Below are positions 26,403-39,242 of a DNA stretch of 64,000 bases, piece after piece. Below the pieces are notes generated by a model, which was not told the DNA's origin, made no database searches, and was given only the letters and a program-made list of their open reading frames with translations. Each line of letters opens with the position of its first letter. The first letter of the stretch is position 1. This stretch comes from Channallabes apus (lineage: Eukaryota; Chordata; Actinopteri; Siluriformes; Clariidae). The stretch is from NCBI GenBank assembly GCA_030522415.1, contig CM060107.1, positions 22,666,071-22,730,070 of the forward strand, written 5' to 3'. The position numbers and the translations under genes were made by a program.

Positions 26403-26597
26403 ATTACAATCACCCAGAAACATGAATGGATGCGGGGTTGAAACTCCCAAGGTTATTTTCTCATTTAACTAAATCAAATTTCATAAAAATAAAACGTGTC
26501 AAAAGAAAAACCCATAAAGTTATGGATAATGGCTAATGATGAATGAAACATATTTTAAACAAAAAGCAGAGAGCAGCTGGACATCGGGACGGGGAGT

Positions 26598-26628
26598 GTA
26601 CAGTAAGTACAGTAAGTACAGTAAGTAC
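26598..26628. repeat. 9-bp tandem repeat
   Basis: Three units of TACAGTAAG in a row. Confidence 0.9.
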
Positions 26629-27734
26629 GATGCGTTGGTCTGGCACGCGCAGGTCTGAGCAGCTCAAGAAGCTCCATAATCTGTTGCCTTGAAAGGCAAA
26701 ACGTTTATTTTATATATTTTTTAATAACGACCACGGGGAAAATATGAAAAGGGCTGAAGTTTTGTCTAAAGGAAAAATGTACATGACACACACGGCTCCA
26801 CGGACCGCGCCGTCTTCAGTTTAACACACCACGCTGTATCGCTGCCTAATTGTTCGCCACCTGTTTAATATTAATTGTGATTGGCAATTTTAATGCATTA
26901 GTCACATTATGAAATAGGCTAATTAAAAGTCACTCTATTAGTTCTGATATCAAATAAAATAATATTCTTAAACAGGTCTACAGTATATTCCATCATTAAT
27001 ACGACTTTGATAACGTGCCATAATGTGTTTGCATACACCGCTGATTTATAAAGACTGCTGCTCAGTGGCGGCGACTAGCGTCTTGAGCTGAAACTACGCT
27101 AAGTATGAGTTAAGGTTGCTCCAGACCAACCTTACGAACGTCTGACTTAGCTAAGAGATACTCAGCGTAAGAACGTTTCGAGAAATGCGCCACAAAGTTA
27201 AGAGAGAGGTTAAGGTACGACTTAAGAACTACTTAGCGATAAGAAGCTTTCGAGAAACCGGGCCATGAACAATTCAGTGGCAGATTTAATAATCCACTTT
27301 AAAATAAGAAACCACTAAGCTTTGTTTAACTTTTTTGTCCGATCTGCTTTTTCTATTTGTCATCAGTGATTCACTCCAATTACCTAACAGAAAAAAGACG
27401 AAGAAAAAAGTACAACTTATCGTAAACAAAGCGCAAGGTACTCACCCTTATAAAATTTTCAGTGCTCAAGTCCAATGTGAAAAAAACATCAGATCTTCTT
27501 CTTATGAAATAGTGTATTTCATTTATCTGGTAAACTCTGGGTGAGGTTGTTAGGGAGAATTGTGTGTGGTGCAACAAAATACAATAGAAGTATTAAGTCA
27601 TGACTATTCTTGTTTATGGTTCTGGAAAACCCATCGATAATTAATCTGGCAAGTTTTAAAGGTATGTACTGTGGAGTTCCACAGTACTCCATTTCAGCAG
27701 CTAAACTGGATTGTGTCTGGGGGAGTGGGAATAG

Positions 27735-27880
27735 CTTGTGTGAAATAGGCTCCTATGTAGGTTATTTGTGTCCATGTAGTTTGCATATTTTCCCGGTTTT
27801 TGGTGGGTTTCCTCCAGGTACTGCAGATTATGCTGATTGGCGTTCCCAAATTGCCCGTAGTGTGTGAATTTGAGTGTAAT
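27735..27880 (+). repeat. V-SINE core fragment
   Basis: Plus-strand internal piece with GGTGGGTTTCCTCCAGGTAC and AAATTGCCCGTAGTGTGTGA. Head and tail missing; diverged. Confidence 0.75.
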
Positions 27881-27965
27881 GTTGACCGGAGGTTCTACCA
27901 CAGTTGTTAAAAAATGGGAATTTCCATCCATCTAGGAACCTATGTAGTCCAACTAGGTTTTTAGA

Positions 27966-28012
27966 TGGATGGATATTGACAGTTTATTAATCCTGTAGGG
28001 AAATTAATAATA
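27966..28012 (-). repeat. LINE 3' tail scrap
   Basis: GATGGATGGATATTGACAG then TTTATTAATCCTGTAGGGAA and ATT, resembling the complement of a teleost LINE 3' end. It lies just upstream of the LINE copy. Confidence 0.45.
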
Positions 28013-28018
28013 ACGAGT

Positions 28019-28857
28019 GTGAAAAATAAACAAATACTAAAAAGAATAAATAAAAACAACACAATGAACTGGAGATTCCTGGAGAACAAGCTCGATGACC
28101 TCAGGGCCAGGGTAAAATTCCAGAGAGACATTCTGGACTGCAGTCTCCTCTGCTTCACCGAGACATGGCTGAACGCAGCGGTGCCGGACTACGCCATCCA
28201 GCCGGCCGAGTTCTTCTCGGTTCACCGCATGGACAGGACGCGGGACTCGGTAAAGTCAAGGGGAGGCGGCGTGTGTTTAATGGTGAACAGCTGCTGGTGC
28301 AACAGCGCGAGCATTGTTCCTCTTAGACGCTCCTGCACACCAAACCTGGAACTACTGTCTATCATGTGTCGTCCTTTTTATCTACCTCGAGAGTTCACAT
28401 CGGTCATAATAAGTGCCGTTTATATTCCACCACAAGCGGACACGGACACTGCCTTGTACGAGCTGCATGAGTCACTCACACAGCACCAGACACAACACCG
28501 GGATGCTGCGCTCATTGTTGCGGGGCACTTTAATTGTGCCAACCTCAAGCGCGCAGCACCGAACTTTTACCAGCACATCACCTGCCCCACCAAGGGCCCG
28601 AAAGAACACTGGACCATTGTTACACTACGGTCAAGGATGGCTACAAGATACAATTTCGTCCACCGTTTGGTAAATCCGACCACGCCGCCATCTTCCTCAT
28701 GCCAAAATACAAACAAAGACTGAAACAGGAACTTCCGGTTCAGAGGGAGGTCGCGCGCTGGACGCACTCGATGACGCAGACTGGGACATGTTCAGAAACA
28801 GCTCCGATGACGTCAGCGTGTTTACGGAAGCGGTCGTGGAATTCATCGGGAAACTAG
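28019..28857 (+). pseudogene. LINE endonuclease domain, broken
   Basis: The first frame (28019-28723) gives LLCFTETWL with the catalytic glutamate, GGGVCLMV, SAVYIPPQAD and LIVAGHFN. The last should be GDFN: the catalytic aspartate is replaced by histidine. The remaining part, with GKSDHAAIFL (SDH catalytic motif), lies in another frame (28534-28857), so a frameshift falls near 28600. In active LINEs this domain nicks target DNA to prime reverse transcription. This copy would be dead on both counts. Confidence 0.88.
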
Positions 28858-28908
28858 CGGACGATACCGTGGAGAACTATCAGAACGTTTCCCAACCAGA
28901 AGCTGTGG

Positions 28909-29232
28909 GTGGATAAAATCATTTGCGACGCTCTGAGATCTCGCACCGCTGCCTACAACACGGGACTTGCGTCTGGAGACATGGAACCGTATAAGGCTGC
29001 GTCGTATACCGTGCGGAAAGCGGTGAAAGAGGCGAGGCAGCGCTACAGGAGGAACCTAGAGTCACAACTTCAACAGTGTGACTCTAGGAGCCTGTGGCAG
29101 GGACTAAGGACAATTACGGACTATAAAACATCAACATCCGGTATGACGAACGCGGACGCAACTCTGGCAGACGAGCTGAACACCTTCTATGCTCGCTTCG
29201 AGGCTGCAGCTAATGCAGCGGCGCTATGGTAA
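28909..29232 (+). pseudogene. LINE ORF2 linker fragment
   Basis: A 107-codon frame with AAYNTGLASGDMEPYK, KEARQRYRRNLESQL and SLWQGLRTITDYK, typical of the stretch between endonuclease and reverse transcriptase. It is followed by a frame change near 29200. Confidence 0.85.
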
Positions 29233-30526
29233 TGCTAGCGGCGCTAACGGCTGCAGACAGGAAAACACTGCCAGCACCGGAAACACGCTCATCATCACCG
29301 AGCATGACGTGAGGAAAGCCTTCAAGAGAGTGAACACCAGGGAAGCAGCAGGACCAGACGGCATCTCAGGTCGTATTCTCAGAGCCTGCGCAGACCAGCT
29401 ATCACCTGTGTTCACTGAGATATTCAACATCTCTTTATCTCAGTCGGTGATCCCCACATGTTTCAAAGAGTCCATCATTGTTCCTGTCCCAAAGAAACTA
29501 CATCCTGCTTCTCTCAATGACCTGTAGCCCTTACCTCAGTAGTGATGAAGTGCTTTGAACGCCTGGTCAGAGACTTCATCATTTCTTCACTACCGGACAC
29601 ACTGAACCCACTACAGTTTGCTTACCGTCCAAACCGTTCCTCAGACGATGCAATCTCCCATCTCCTACACACATCACTCACTCACCTGGACACTCGGAGA
29701 GGGCATTATGTGAAAATGCTCTTCATCGACTACAGCTCTGCATTTAATACCATAATTCCCTCCACACTCACCACCAAGCTGGAGCACCTGGGACTCAGCT
29801 CATCTATGTGTCAGTGGATCTCCAACTTCCTAACTGGCAGACCACAGGCAGTAAGGATGGGCGAACATGTCTCAGCCTCCCTCACTCTCAGCACTGGAGC
29901 CCCCCAGGGTTGTGTTCTGAGCCCCCTGCTGTACTCTTTGTACACTTACGACTGAGTGGCCACTACCAACTCCACCACCGTCATCAAGTTTGCTGACGAC
30001 ACTGTCGTGGTGGGGCTGATCACGAACAACGATGAGTCGACCTATCTAGAGGAGATTGGAAATCTGGAGAAATGGTGCCAGAGGAACAACCTCCTCCTGA
30101 ACATCAGCAAGACAAAGGAGCTGATAGTGGACTTTTGTACAAAGCAGGAGAGGAACTACCAGACCCATCAACAGGAGCCCAGTGGAGAGAGTGGACAGCT
30201 TTTGATACCTCGGTGTTCACATCATGCAGGACCTATCATGGTCCTGTCACATCAACATCATGGTGAAAAAGGCCCGGCAGCGTCTCTACTACCTAAGAAG
30301 CTTGAGAGACTTCAGACTGCCCTCCAAGGTGCTCAGGAATTTCTACTCCTGCACCATAGAGAGCATCCTGACGCGAAACATCACAACCTGGTTAGGAATC
30401 AGCACCATGCAGGACAGACGAGCTCTACAGAGGGTGATGCGTTCAGCTGAGCGCATCATCTGCACCGAGCTCCCTGACCTGCACTCAATCTACAGTAAGC
30501 CTGCTGGACCAAGGCCAGGAAGATAG
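29189..30526 (+). pseudogene. LINE reverse transcriptase, broken
   Basis: EAAGPDGISGRIL opens the domain. A 7-bp-like deletion near 29524 breaks the frame after [11 protein letters not shown]. Next come [14 protein letters not shown], motif [14 protein letters not shown], motif [16 protein letters not shown], a TGA stop at 29953-29955 (a cysteine codon in relatives), then motif C KFADDTVVVGL in the same frame. Another frameshift near 30150 leads to DLSWSCHIN and SKVLRNFYSCTIESIL in the third piece. The catalytic aspartates are still encoded. Confidence 0.9.
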
Positions 30527-30599
30527 TGAAGGACCTCAGCCATCCCAACTATGGACTGTTCTCTCTGTTGCAGTCTGGGAAGTGATTCCGTTCCCTGAA

Positions 30600-31076
30600 G
30601 GCCAACACAGAGAGACTGAGGAGGAGCTTCTTCCCGCAGGCGATAAGGTCTCTTTATACATATTTATATTTTCATCTATGGACCACTGCACAAATCACTT
30701 TAAATAAGACACTTTAAATAAGTCACTTTACAAAGTAATTTTTTATGCATATTTGCACACCCCAGCCACTTCAAAACTTCTAATTTTCTGTTTTTGACAA
30801 ATTTCTATTTAAATTTTCTTTTCTATATTTCTATAGTTATATTGATATTTTGTTCTTATATTGATATTCTGTTCTTATTTGTAATGTATATTTTACTTTG
30901 TACAGCATATTTTACTAGTTATTTTTATTTTTAACGTATTTCTTTTATTCATATTTATTTTCTTATGTATAAGCTTTTATTATTTTTTAAGGTCACTGGC
31001 AGTCGTGTAAGCATTTCACTGCATATCGTACTCTGTATGACTGTGTATGTGACAAATAAAATTTAGAATTTGAAAT
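30600..31076 (+). other. LINE 3' untranslated region
   Basis: AT-rich, T-tract-laden. It ends CACTGCATATCGTACTCTGT then GACTGTGTATGTGACAAATA, the same end as the minus-strand copy at 1877. Confidence 0.75.
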
Positions 31077-33819
<2,743 letters not shown>

Positions 33820-33848
33820 CTGTATATGTGTAATATATACACGGGCCA

Positions 33849-34040
33849 GGGGTAGCTCAGTGGTTAAGGCATTGGACTATGGTTCGGAAGATCCCAGGTT
33901 CAAACCCCACAACCACCACGTTGCCACTGTTGGGCCCTTGAGCAAGGCCCTTAACCTGCAACTGCTCAGATGTGTAATGAGATAAAAATGTAAGTTGCTC
34001 TGGATAAGAGCGTCTGCCAAATGCCTAAATGTAAATGTAA
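33849..34040 (+). repeat. tRNA-derived SINE, second family
   Basis: Head GGGGTAGCTCAGTGGTTAAG, B-box GGTTCAAACCCC and a tail ending in two extra ATGTAA units. Close to the 19633-19818 copy in sequence. Confidence 0.92.
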
Positions 34041-34062
34041 ATATATATTACACACATTATAA

Positions 34063-34177
34063 CGCCCTACGATGGATTGCCACCCTGTCCAGGCCATAAG
34101 CCTCCTGGGATAGGTTCCTGGTCCCCCACGACCCTGAATACAGGATAAAGTGGTATAGCCAATGGATGAGTGAGTGT
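34063..34177 (+). repeat. V-SINE 3' fragment
   Basis: Begins GATGGATTGCCACCCTGTCC and ends with CGACCCTGAATACAGGATAA and a GAGTGAGT tail. Head absent. Confidence 0.85.
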
Positions 34178-34227
34178 TACACACACACACATACAAATAT
34201 TATTAAATTATAATATAATATTATCAT

Positions 34228-34295
34228 ATGCTATATATATATATATATAGTATTAAAATATTTATGCAAGTTCTTCTTTTCCTGAAGTGTGCAAC
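34228..34295. repeat. AT tract and half of a small palindromic MITE
   Basis: After an AT run (34228-34248), AGTATTAAAATATTTATGCA then TTTTCCTGAAGTGTGCAAC matches the right arm of the element at 36716-36888. The left arm is not obvious. Confidence 0.6.
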
Positions 34296-36542
34296 ATTTT
34301 TTCTCTCTCTCTTATTGAACTGAAAACTGAAAAGATGTGTCCGGTACCTCAAATGACAGCTGTTTACCACCATGGTGAGCAGAAAAGCATCTCAGAATGT
34401 GCAACATGCCTCAGCACCAGAACACATCAGGTTCCACTTCTGTCTTTGAAAATCAGGAATCTGAAGATACATTGGGTTCAGGCTCACCCAAACCCAACAG
34501 GTGAAAATGGGAAAAACATTGCCTGCTTATTGTTTTTTTCCATTGTAGTTAAGGGGGACATTTTGCTAGGTATGTTGCATCGTATGCCGCTAAGAGACTG
34601 ACTTATTCAGTCTAACATGTCATTATTAACGTTCAGTTACAGTATGATACTTTTTATAATGTTTAACATTTGAATCAGTTAAAAATGGAAATGCTTATAT
34701 GTACTGTATCGGAATTGTGTCGCATCAAACCAGCATAGGTCAATTATGATGTAATGAAAAAGCTAGACACTTAATACTGTATATTCTTTATCACCTTTTA
34801 AGTTATTACTAAGTACCATCCTCTATCTTTCTCTTTCCATTAAGCCACCTCACTATTTTCTTAGAGCCGTGCTATAAAATGCCTGTTCTGTCCATGATAA
34901 AAGCTGATTGCAGGTCTGCATAATTTCAACATTGCTTAATGTGCATTTGCCTCATATAAAACAATAGCATTTGCAAGACTTGGAACAAAAAAACTCTTGA
35001 CTACGGTTGGACTTTAGACAGGGGCGCAGCTGGGAGATTTTAACAGTGGGCTTTACAGACAATACTGCCATAGACATTTTCTGAGACTTTCATTACCAGT
35101 CTTTGGAAAAATGTAGCAAATCTTTTTTTGACAAATTTGTATGGGTCTCATAAGTGTCTTATTTTTCATTCCTCCACATATGCCCTGATTGCGTAGAAGT
35201 AGATCCCCGGCTCATTTTATAAGACATATTTATTTCGGTGTGACTGACTCTCTGGGGTGTTTAAAATTTGAGATTAAAACCGAGCCATGGGGAATATGAC
35301 TCTATCTGTTTCTATAAATCCAGGAATTGTTGCTGTTAGCTCAGTTCCTCTATTTAGCCACATTTCAGGAATTTACTATACAGCAGGGCCAGGCTGACGC
35401 ATTTAGAGAAATAAAGTATACGGTGCAGGACATATAGTATTAACTAAGAGTTAAGTACTTAAATGAGGACTAATTAAATATTCTGGAACTTCTCTCTAAC
35501 TGGGTTTAAGTTTGATAGTCGTGTCAGACACTGAGCTATTTATACCTTCACAGGATGAAGATGTACAGTATATTACATGGTGACAATGAAGCATTGGATA
35601 TGGGTGTCTGCCAAATGTTGTAAAGGTTAAAGTATTTGAGTTAAGATATACACATATGGAGACACACACCAGGGAGCGAGCTTAGTAATGCTGACTAAGA
35701 ATGCAGTGACAGTATTCAATGCAGTTGTGCTGAGTTACAACAGAGGCTTGGCTCGTGTAGTTACCCATTCAGAAGTGTACAGACGAAGAAGTGACAGAGC
35801 TGGACAGGCTATAAGTGATACGCTGCTGCACCAGTCACTTAAAGTAGAAATGCAATGCTACCGGCACCACTATAACTGGGCCATCAGACACCAATGTGGG
35901 TAACGTCAGAAACCATTAACCAACACGAACTTTGCAAAAGTTGATGAAAGAAGTTTTCAAAAGTCAACTATGAATTTTAATTAAAAGAAAAAAAGACAGT
36001 TGCACTAAAGACCATAAAGATTTTACTCAATGGTTAATATTTAAGTCATTGTTGGCGTCTTTCTATAAGATAAAGACATAAGCAGAGATGCTATACAGAA
36101 GGCCTCCTCCACTCTCAGTTCATTTGGACTGACAAATCCTGGGTCTGTGTGATTACATCTCCATATTGCACAGACTTACTCAGAGCAGCAGGGGGGCTCA
36201 GTCAGTATCAGTCTTGTGGTTGGCAGAGAGAGAACCGTTTGTTAACTTTGGCTAGCACTGGAAATCAAACCGGAATTCACTCTCACATTCTTCCTTCATT
36301 TTCAGATTCCCAGCAGGTTGTATCGTAACGCAGACATGCAGTATGGTATTGTAATGTTGCAGTCATAAAGGTGACAGATTGATCCTGGCCCCACACTATG
36401 TGTGTGTGTGTGTGTGTTATGGAGCAAAAGGATCCCAGAAAGCCTACTATGCACAGTTTGATGTTGGGAGGAGATGCACACAGCTGGTGAGAGGGAGTGA
36501 GTGAGGGGACACAGGGGAAGAGTTGAGGTGCTGGAACTGTAT
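34296..36542. other. Unique non-coding sequence
   Basis: No gene seen. Frames of 71-104 codons lack domains. A short TG run lies near 36399-36418. Confidence 0.5.
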
Positions 36543-36548
36543 TTATGT

Positions 36549-36582
<34 letters not shown>

Positions 36583-36594
36583 CTGTGTGTTTAC
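36543..36594. repeat. TG microsatellite
   Basis: Interrupted TG array. The frame through it (minus, 36302-36649) is a repeat artefact. Confidence 0.93.
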
Positions 36595-36715
36595 CGGGTG
36601 GGTGGGTGAATGTGTCGGTTATTGCATGAAAGAATGTGGGATGTCCCATCTTTTATATTATATATTACCCACCCTGTACATACAGTATACTGTATATACA
36701 GAGTAAGCAAAAACG

Positions 36716-36888
36716 TGTATACACACTTCAGGAAAAGAAAAATAGCACTATGTATATTATATTATCAATAATTGTATAATTATTATTATAATAATATCAG
36801 ATATATCAATATATAATGTGTAGCAATAAATTTAGTATTAAAATATGTATACAAGTTTTTCCTTTCCTGAAGTGTGTACAGTATACAT
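36716..36888. mobile_element. Small palindromic MITE-like element
   Basis: The left arm TACACACTTCAGGAAAAGAA is complemented on the right by TTCCTTTCCTGAAGTGTGTA. The centre is AT-rich with TAATTATTATTATAATAATA. About 173 bp, non-coding. A related arm lies at 34250-34295. Target duplication not resolved. Confidence 0.65.
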
Positions 36889-36896
36889 TTCTTCTG

Positions 36897-36970
36897 ATAT
36901 TCAATTAAATTTTAATTGTACAGCACTTTTAACAATTGTCATTGTCGCAAAGCAGCTTTACACAGTCAAA
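36897..36970 (-). repeat. Tail fragment of the GAATT-tailed element
   Basis: ATTCAATTAAATTTTAATTG then CACTTTTAACAATTGTCATT and GCAAAGCAGCTTTACA is the complement of the 3' end at 57905-57987 (AAGCTGCTTTGAGACAATG...TTGTTAAAAGCGC). A second, inverted copy of that family. Confidence 0.75.
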
Positions 36971-38793
36971 AGTGTTTATCAAAGTTTGTGTAAAATGTTA
37001 GTATGTATAAATCAAAGTGATCAGATACTAAAATTGGAATTGTGATATACGTACAAGGTGGTGAAAATGAACTCGGTGATATTTAATGGCTATAGAACCG
37101 TTAAATATTGCCCAGTTGGCTACGTACAGTATGGGCTATGGCTATGGGACGACGCAGACCTTATGAATGGCCTCCAAGACATATAATATGGTCTCACAGT
37201 AGGTGTACAGGACAAAGCCTGTCCAGCTCCCTGATCACGTCTGTGTATAGATCTCAGGTTTTGTCACCTTCTTATGTATTATAATTGCTTACAGGAATCT
37301 AGTCTAATGTATTGTTAGTTAGATCTTCACTGATTGTGAAATGTGAGCCAATCCTGTGTCAGAACTTTCACTCTACTGTATCTTTAGCTACTGTAGATCA
37401 GTGACATGAATATTTATTTATCATTCAATCTCAGCATGAATGTCATTCGAAAGCACTTTTACGTTAAATTAAAGTTATTTAGAATTATGATTGTCAGGTT
37501 AATGTGACTGCATGGAGTTCAGACTTGTGCCATGTTTAAAATCATGAAGTCAAATGTTCCTACTGTAGGTTTGACAGCGTGGATGGATGTTCCTAAGATT
37601 GCCATTATGGCTTTGATAGGAAATTGACCTGAGTGCTTGTTCATACATGAAGCCGTCAGGTTAATGGGAATGAGTCCATGTCTGAAAGGGGCTTTACTGT
37701 ATATACAGTACAGATGTGTTGAGGTAAATGTAAGATGAATAGCAGAACTTACATCTGAATTTCGATGGTGCGAAATTAGTAATTAGTTGAGTTAGTTGAG
37801 TATATTGAAATGTTTGAGTATGTTTTTACATTAGAGGTGTGTTTAGGAATGGATAGTAAAATAAGACATTTTTAATATATTAACAATTTCATATGGAAGA
37901 AGAGGATATTAGGTTCGTCCAAGAAGAACGTTTTGGAATTCTGGTGAGATGGCCAGGTGAGCAGGTCCAAACAATATAGCTTCTGTGTCAGAGCACTGGC
38001 CTCAGTCAGAGCCTCTCAATATGCATGTCTCTGTCACATCTCCATCCTTCTTAATGTCCGCTCTGTTGCACTCATACCTCAGGATGTTCAAGACTTGCAG
38101 AGGAGACTTAGAATTAAATCCCCTTGAAATAATAAGGTTTTATCTAAGTTTTTTGTTACAATTTAAGTTATTTCCATTTTCCTATTCTGTGACACATTAA
38201 CATAGCGTGAAGTGATGGGCCTTTTTGGAAATTAAATAGGCACAGCACAGTTTTGCTCTATGGAATGTTTGAAACTCGATAGCTCAGACAGCAGATAGAA
38301 TCTTAGAATTCAAACGGGACGACTTGCAAAATTTGATCAACACAGTGTATTACTGTATACTGTACAGTAAGTGGACTTGACTTGATTAACTTCCGGCATC
38401 ATAGCTGGAGTTCAATAATGTGATTTTTACATAAATGGTTACACAGTAGTCCAGAGTAGCGTCTCACATTCCACAGCCTTCAATCATGAGCTGCAGAAAG
38501 AGGATTATCAACAGATGTTAGGTAATTAGCTTGAGTAATGCAGTGCGGTTGTCGACTCTAGCTCAGCGTGTGCCTGGAAAAGCTATTGGTTATGGAAGGT
38601 ATGCAAGGTAGTCTTAAGATGAGGGGAGAGATCTAAACTGATTTTTTTGAAGTATTAAAAAAAAATACACCCACAATATGAGATTAACATTTAAAAATCT
38701 ACACTAACCTTTTTTTTTAATGTTATTTTAGACAAAAAATTAATTGCTGTACTATTAAGTACTCTGATCTGCTTTTTTTTTATGGGAAAAATA
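36971..38793. other. Unique non-coding sequence
   Basis: Nothing recognised apart from repeated TACAGTATAC/TACTGTA words. Confidence 0.5.
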
Positions 38794-39242
38794 CACTACT
38801 GTATAAAAGTTCTGAACCACCCCTGATTAAATATTAAAATGAAATCATGTAAATGAATTTGAAGAAATGTGAACAAATGTTTTACTATAACATGCTGTAA
38901 AGTGTCTAAGATGCAATTCAAAAACAGGTTGTATATGTAAGCAGCAATCAGCAGCAATTTCATTTCCCCTCTCGTCTATTCCAACCACTCAGCATTCAGC
39001 ATCACCAGAATACAAATCACAGGTCTGATCGTCTGTCATCATCTGCACCTGCCTCTCACTGGTTCATGACTGGACTGAACATGAGAGCCAAAAACTTTCC
39101 AAAAACGAGAGCCAGAAAATCTCCTTCAGGAAGCCTGGAGAACCATTCCTCAAGACTATATTAAAAAATACACAAAAGTCTGGCTCTTTGGAAGTAAAAT
39201 ATGAAGAAATGAGGGGTGGCTCAAGACTTTTGCACAGGTCTG
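38794..39242. mobile_element. Deleted Tc1-like element (MITE)
   Basis: Left end CACTACTGTATAAAAGTTCT then GAACCACCCCT, preceded by TA. The right end AGGGGTGGCTCAAGACTTTT then GCACAGGTCTG is its diverged complement. AGGAAGCCTGGAGAACCATT inside resembles the transposase C-terminus of the parent family. About 450 bp, non-coding. Confidence 0.75.

Larger units (their letters stand above)
25293..27264. mobile_element. GGCCCGG-ended DNA element, PIF/Harbinger-like
   Basis: Ends GGCCCGGTTTCTCGA and TCGAGAAACCGGGCC are perfect inverted repeats, flanked by ATG on both sides (25290-25292, 27265-27267). A 3-bp duplication and this terminal sequence suggest PIF/Harbinger, although the usual target is TWA. 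Subterminal regions repeat CTTAAG and CTTACG-type words in both orientations. No transposase or Myb-like frame is visible. The element carries a nested palindromic module at 25831-26402. Confidence 0.7.
22785..27475. repeat. Duplicated segment, copy B, with nested insertions
   Basis: Same segment as 19333-19980. It holds a hAT-like element (22869-25175) invaded by a CACTG-ended element (22995-24907), itself invaded by a SINE (23033-23409) and holding a second partial SINE. Next comes a GGCCCGG-ended element (25293-27264). The segment resumes at 27265 and matches copy A again from about 27330. Confidence 0.8.
28019..31076 (+). mobile_element. Non-LTR retrotransposon, L2/CR1-like, near-complete ORF2
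   Basis: Order on the plus strand: apurinic-type endonuclease (28064-28720), linker (28909-29230), reverse transcriptase (29290-30080), C-terminal region (30224-30600), AT-rich 3' part, and an end with GTGACAAATAAAATT and an ATTTGAA-like tail near 31076. No ORF1 is seen, so the 5' end is truncated. At least five frame changes plus a nonsense codon make it inactive. Its 3' end matches the fragment at 1877-2952. Confidence 0.9.

Noticed and set aside
35688..35903. 71-codon frame as a small gene
   Set aside because: No recognisable motif and no sign of splice sites or a conserved start context.
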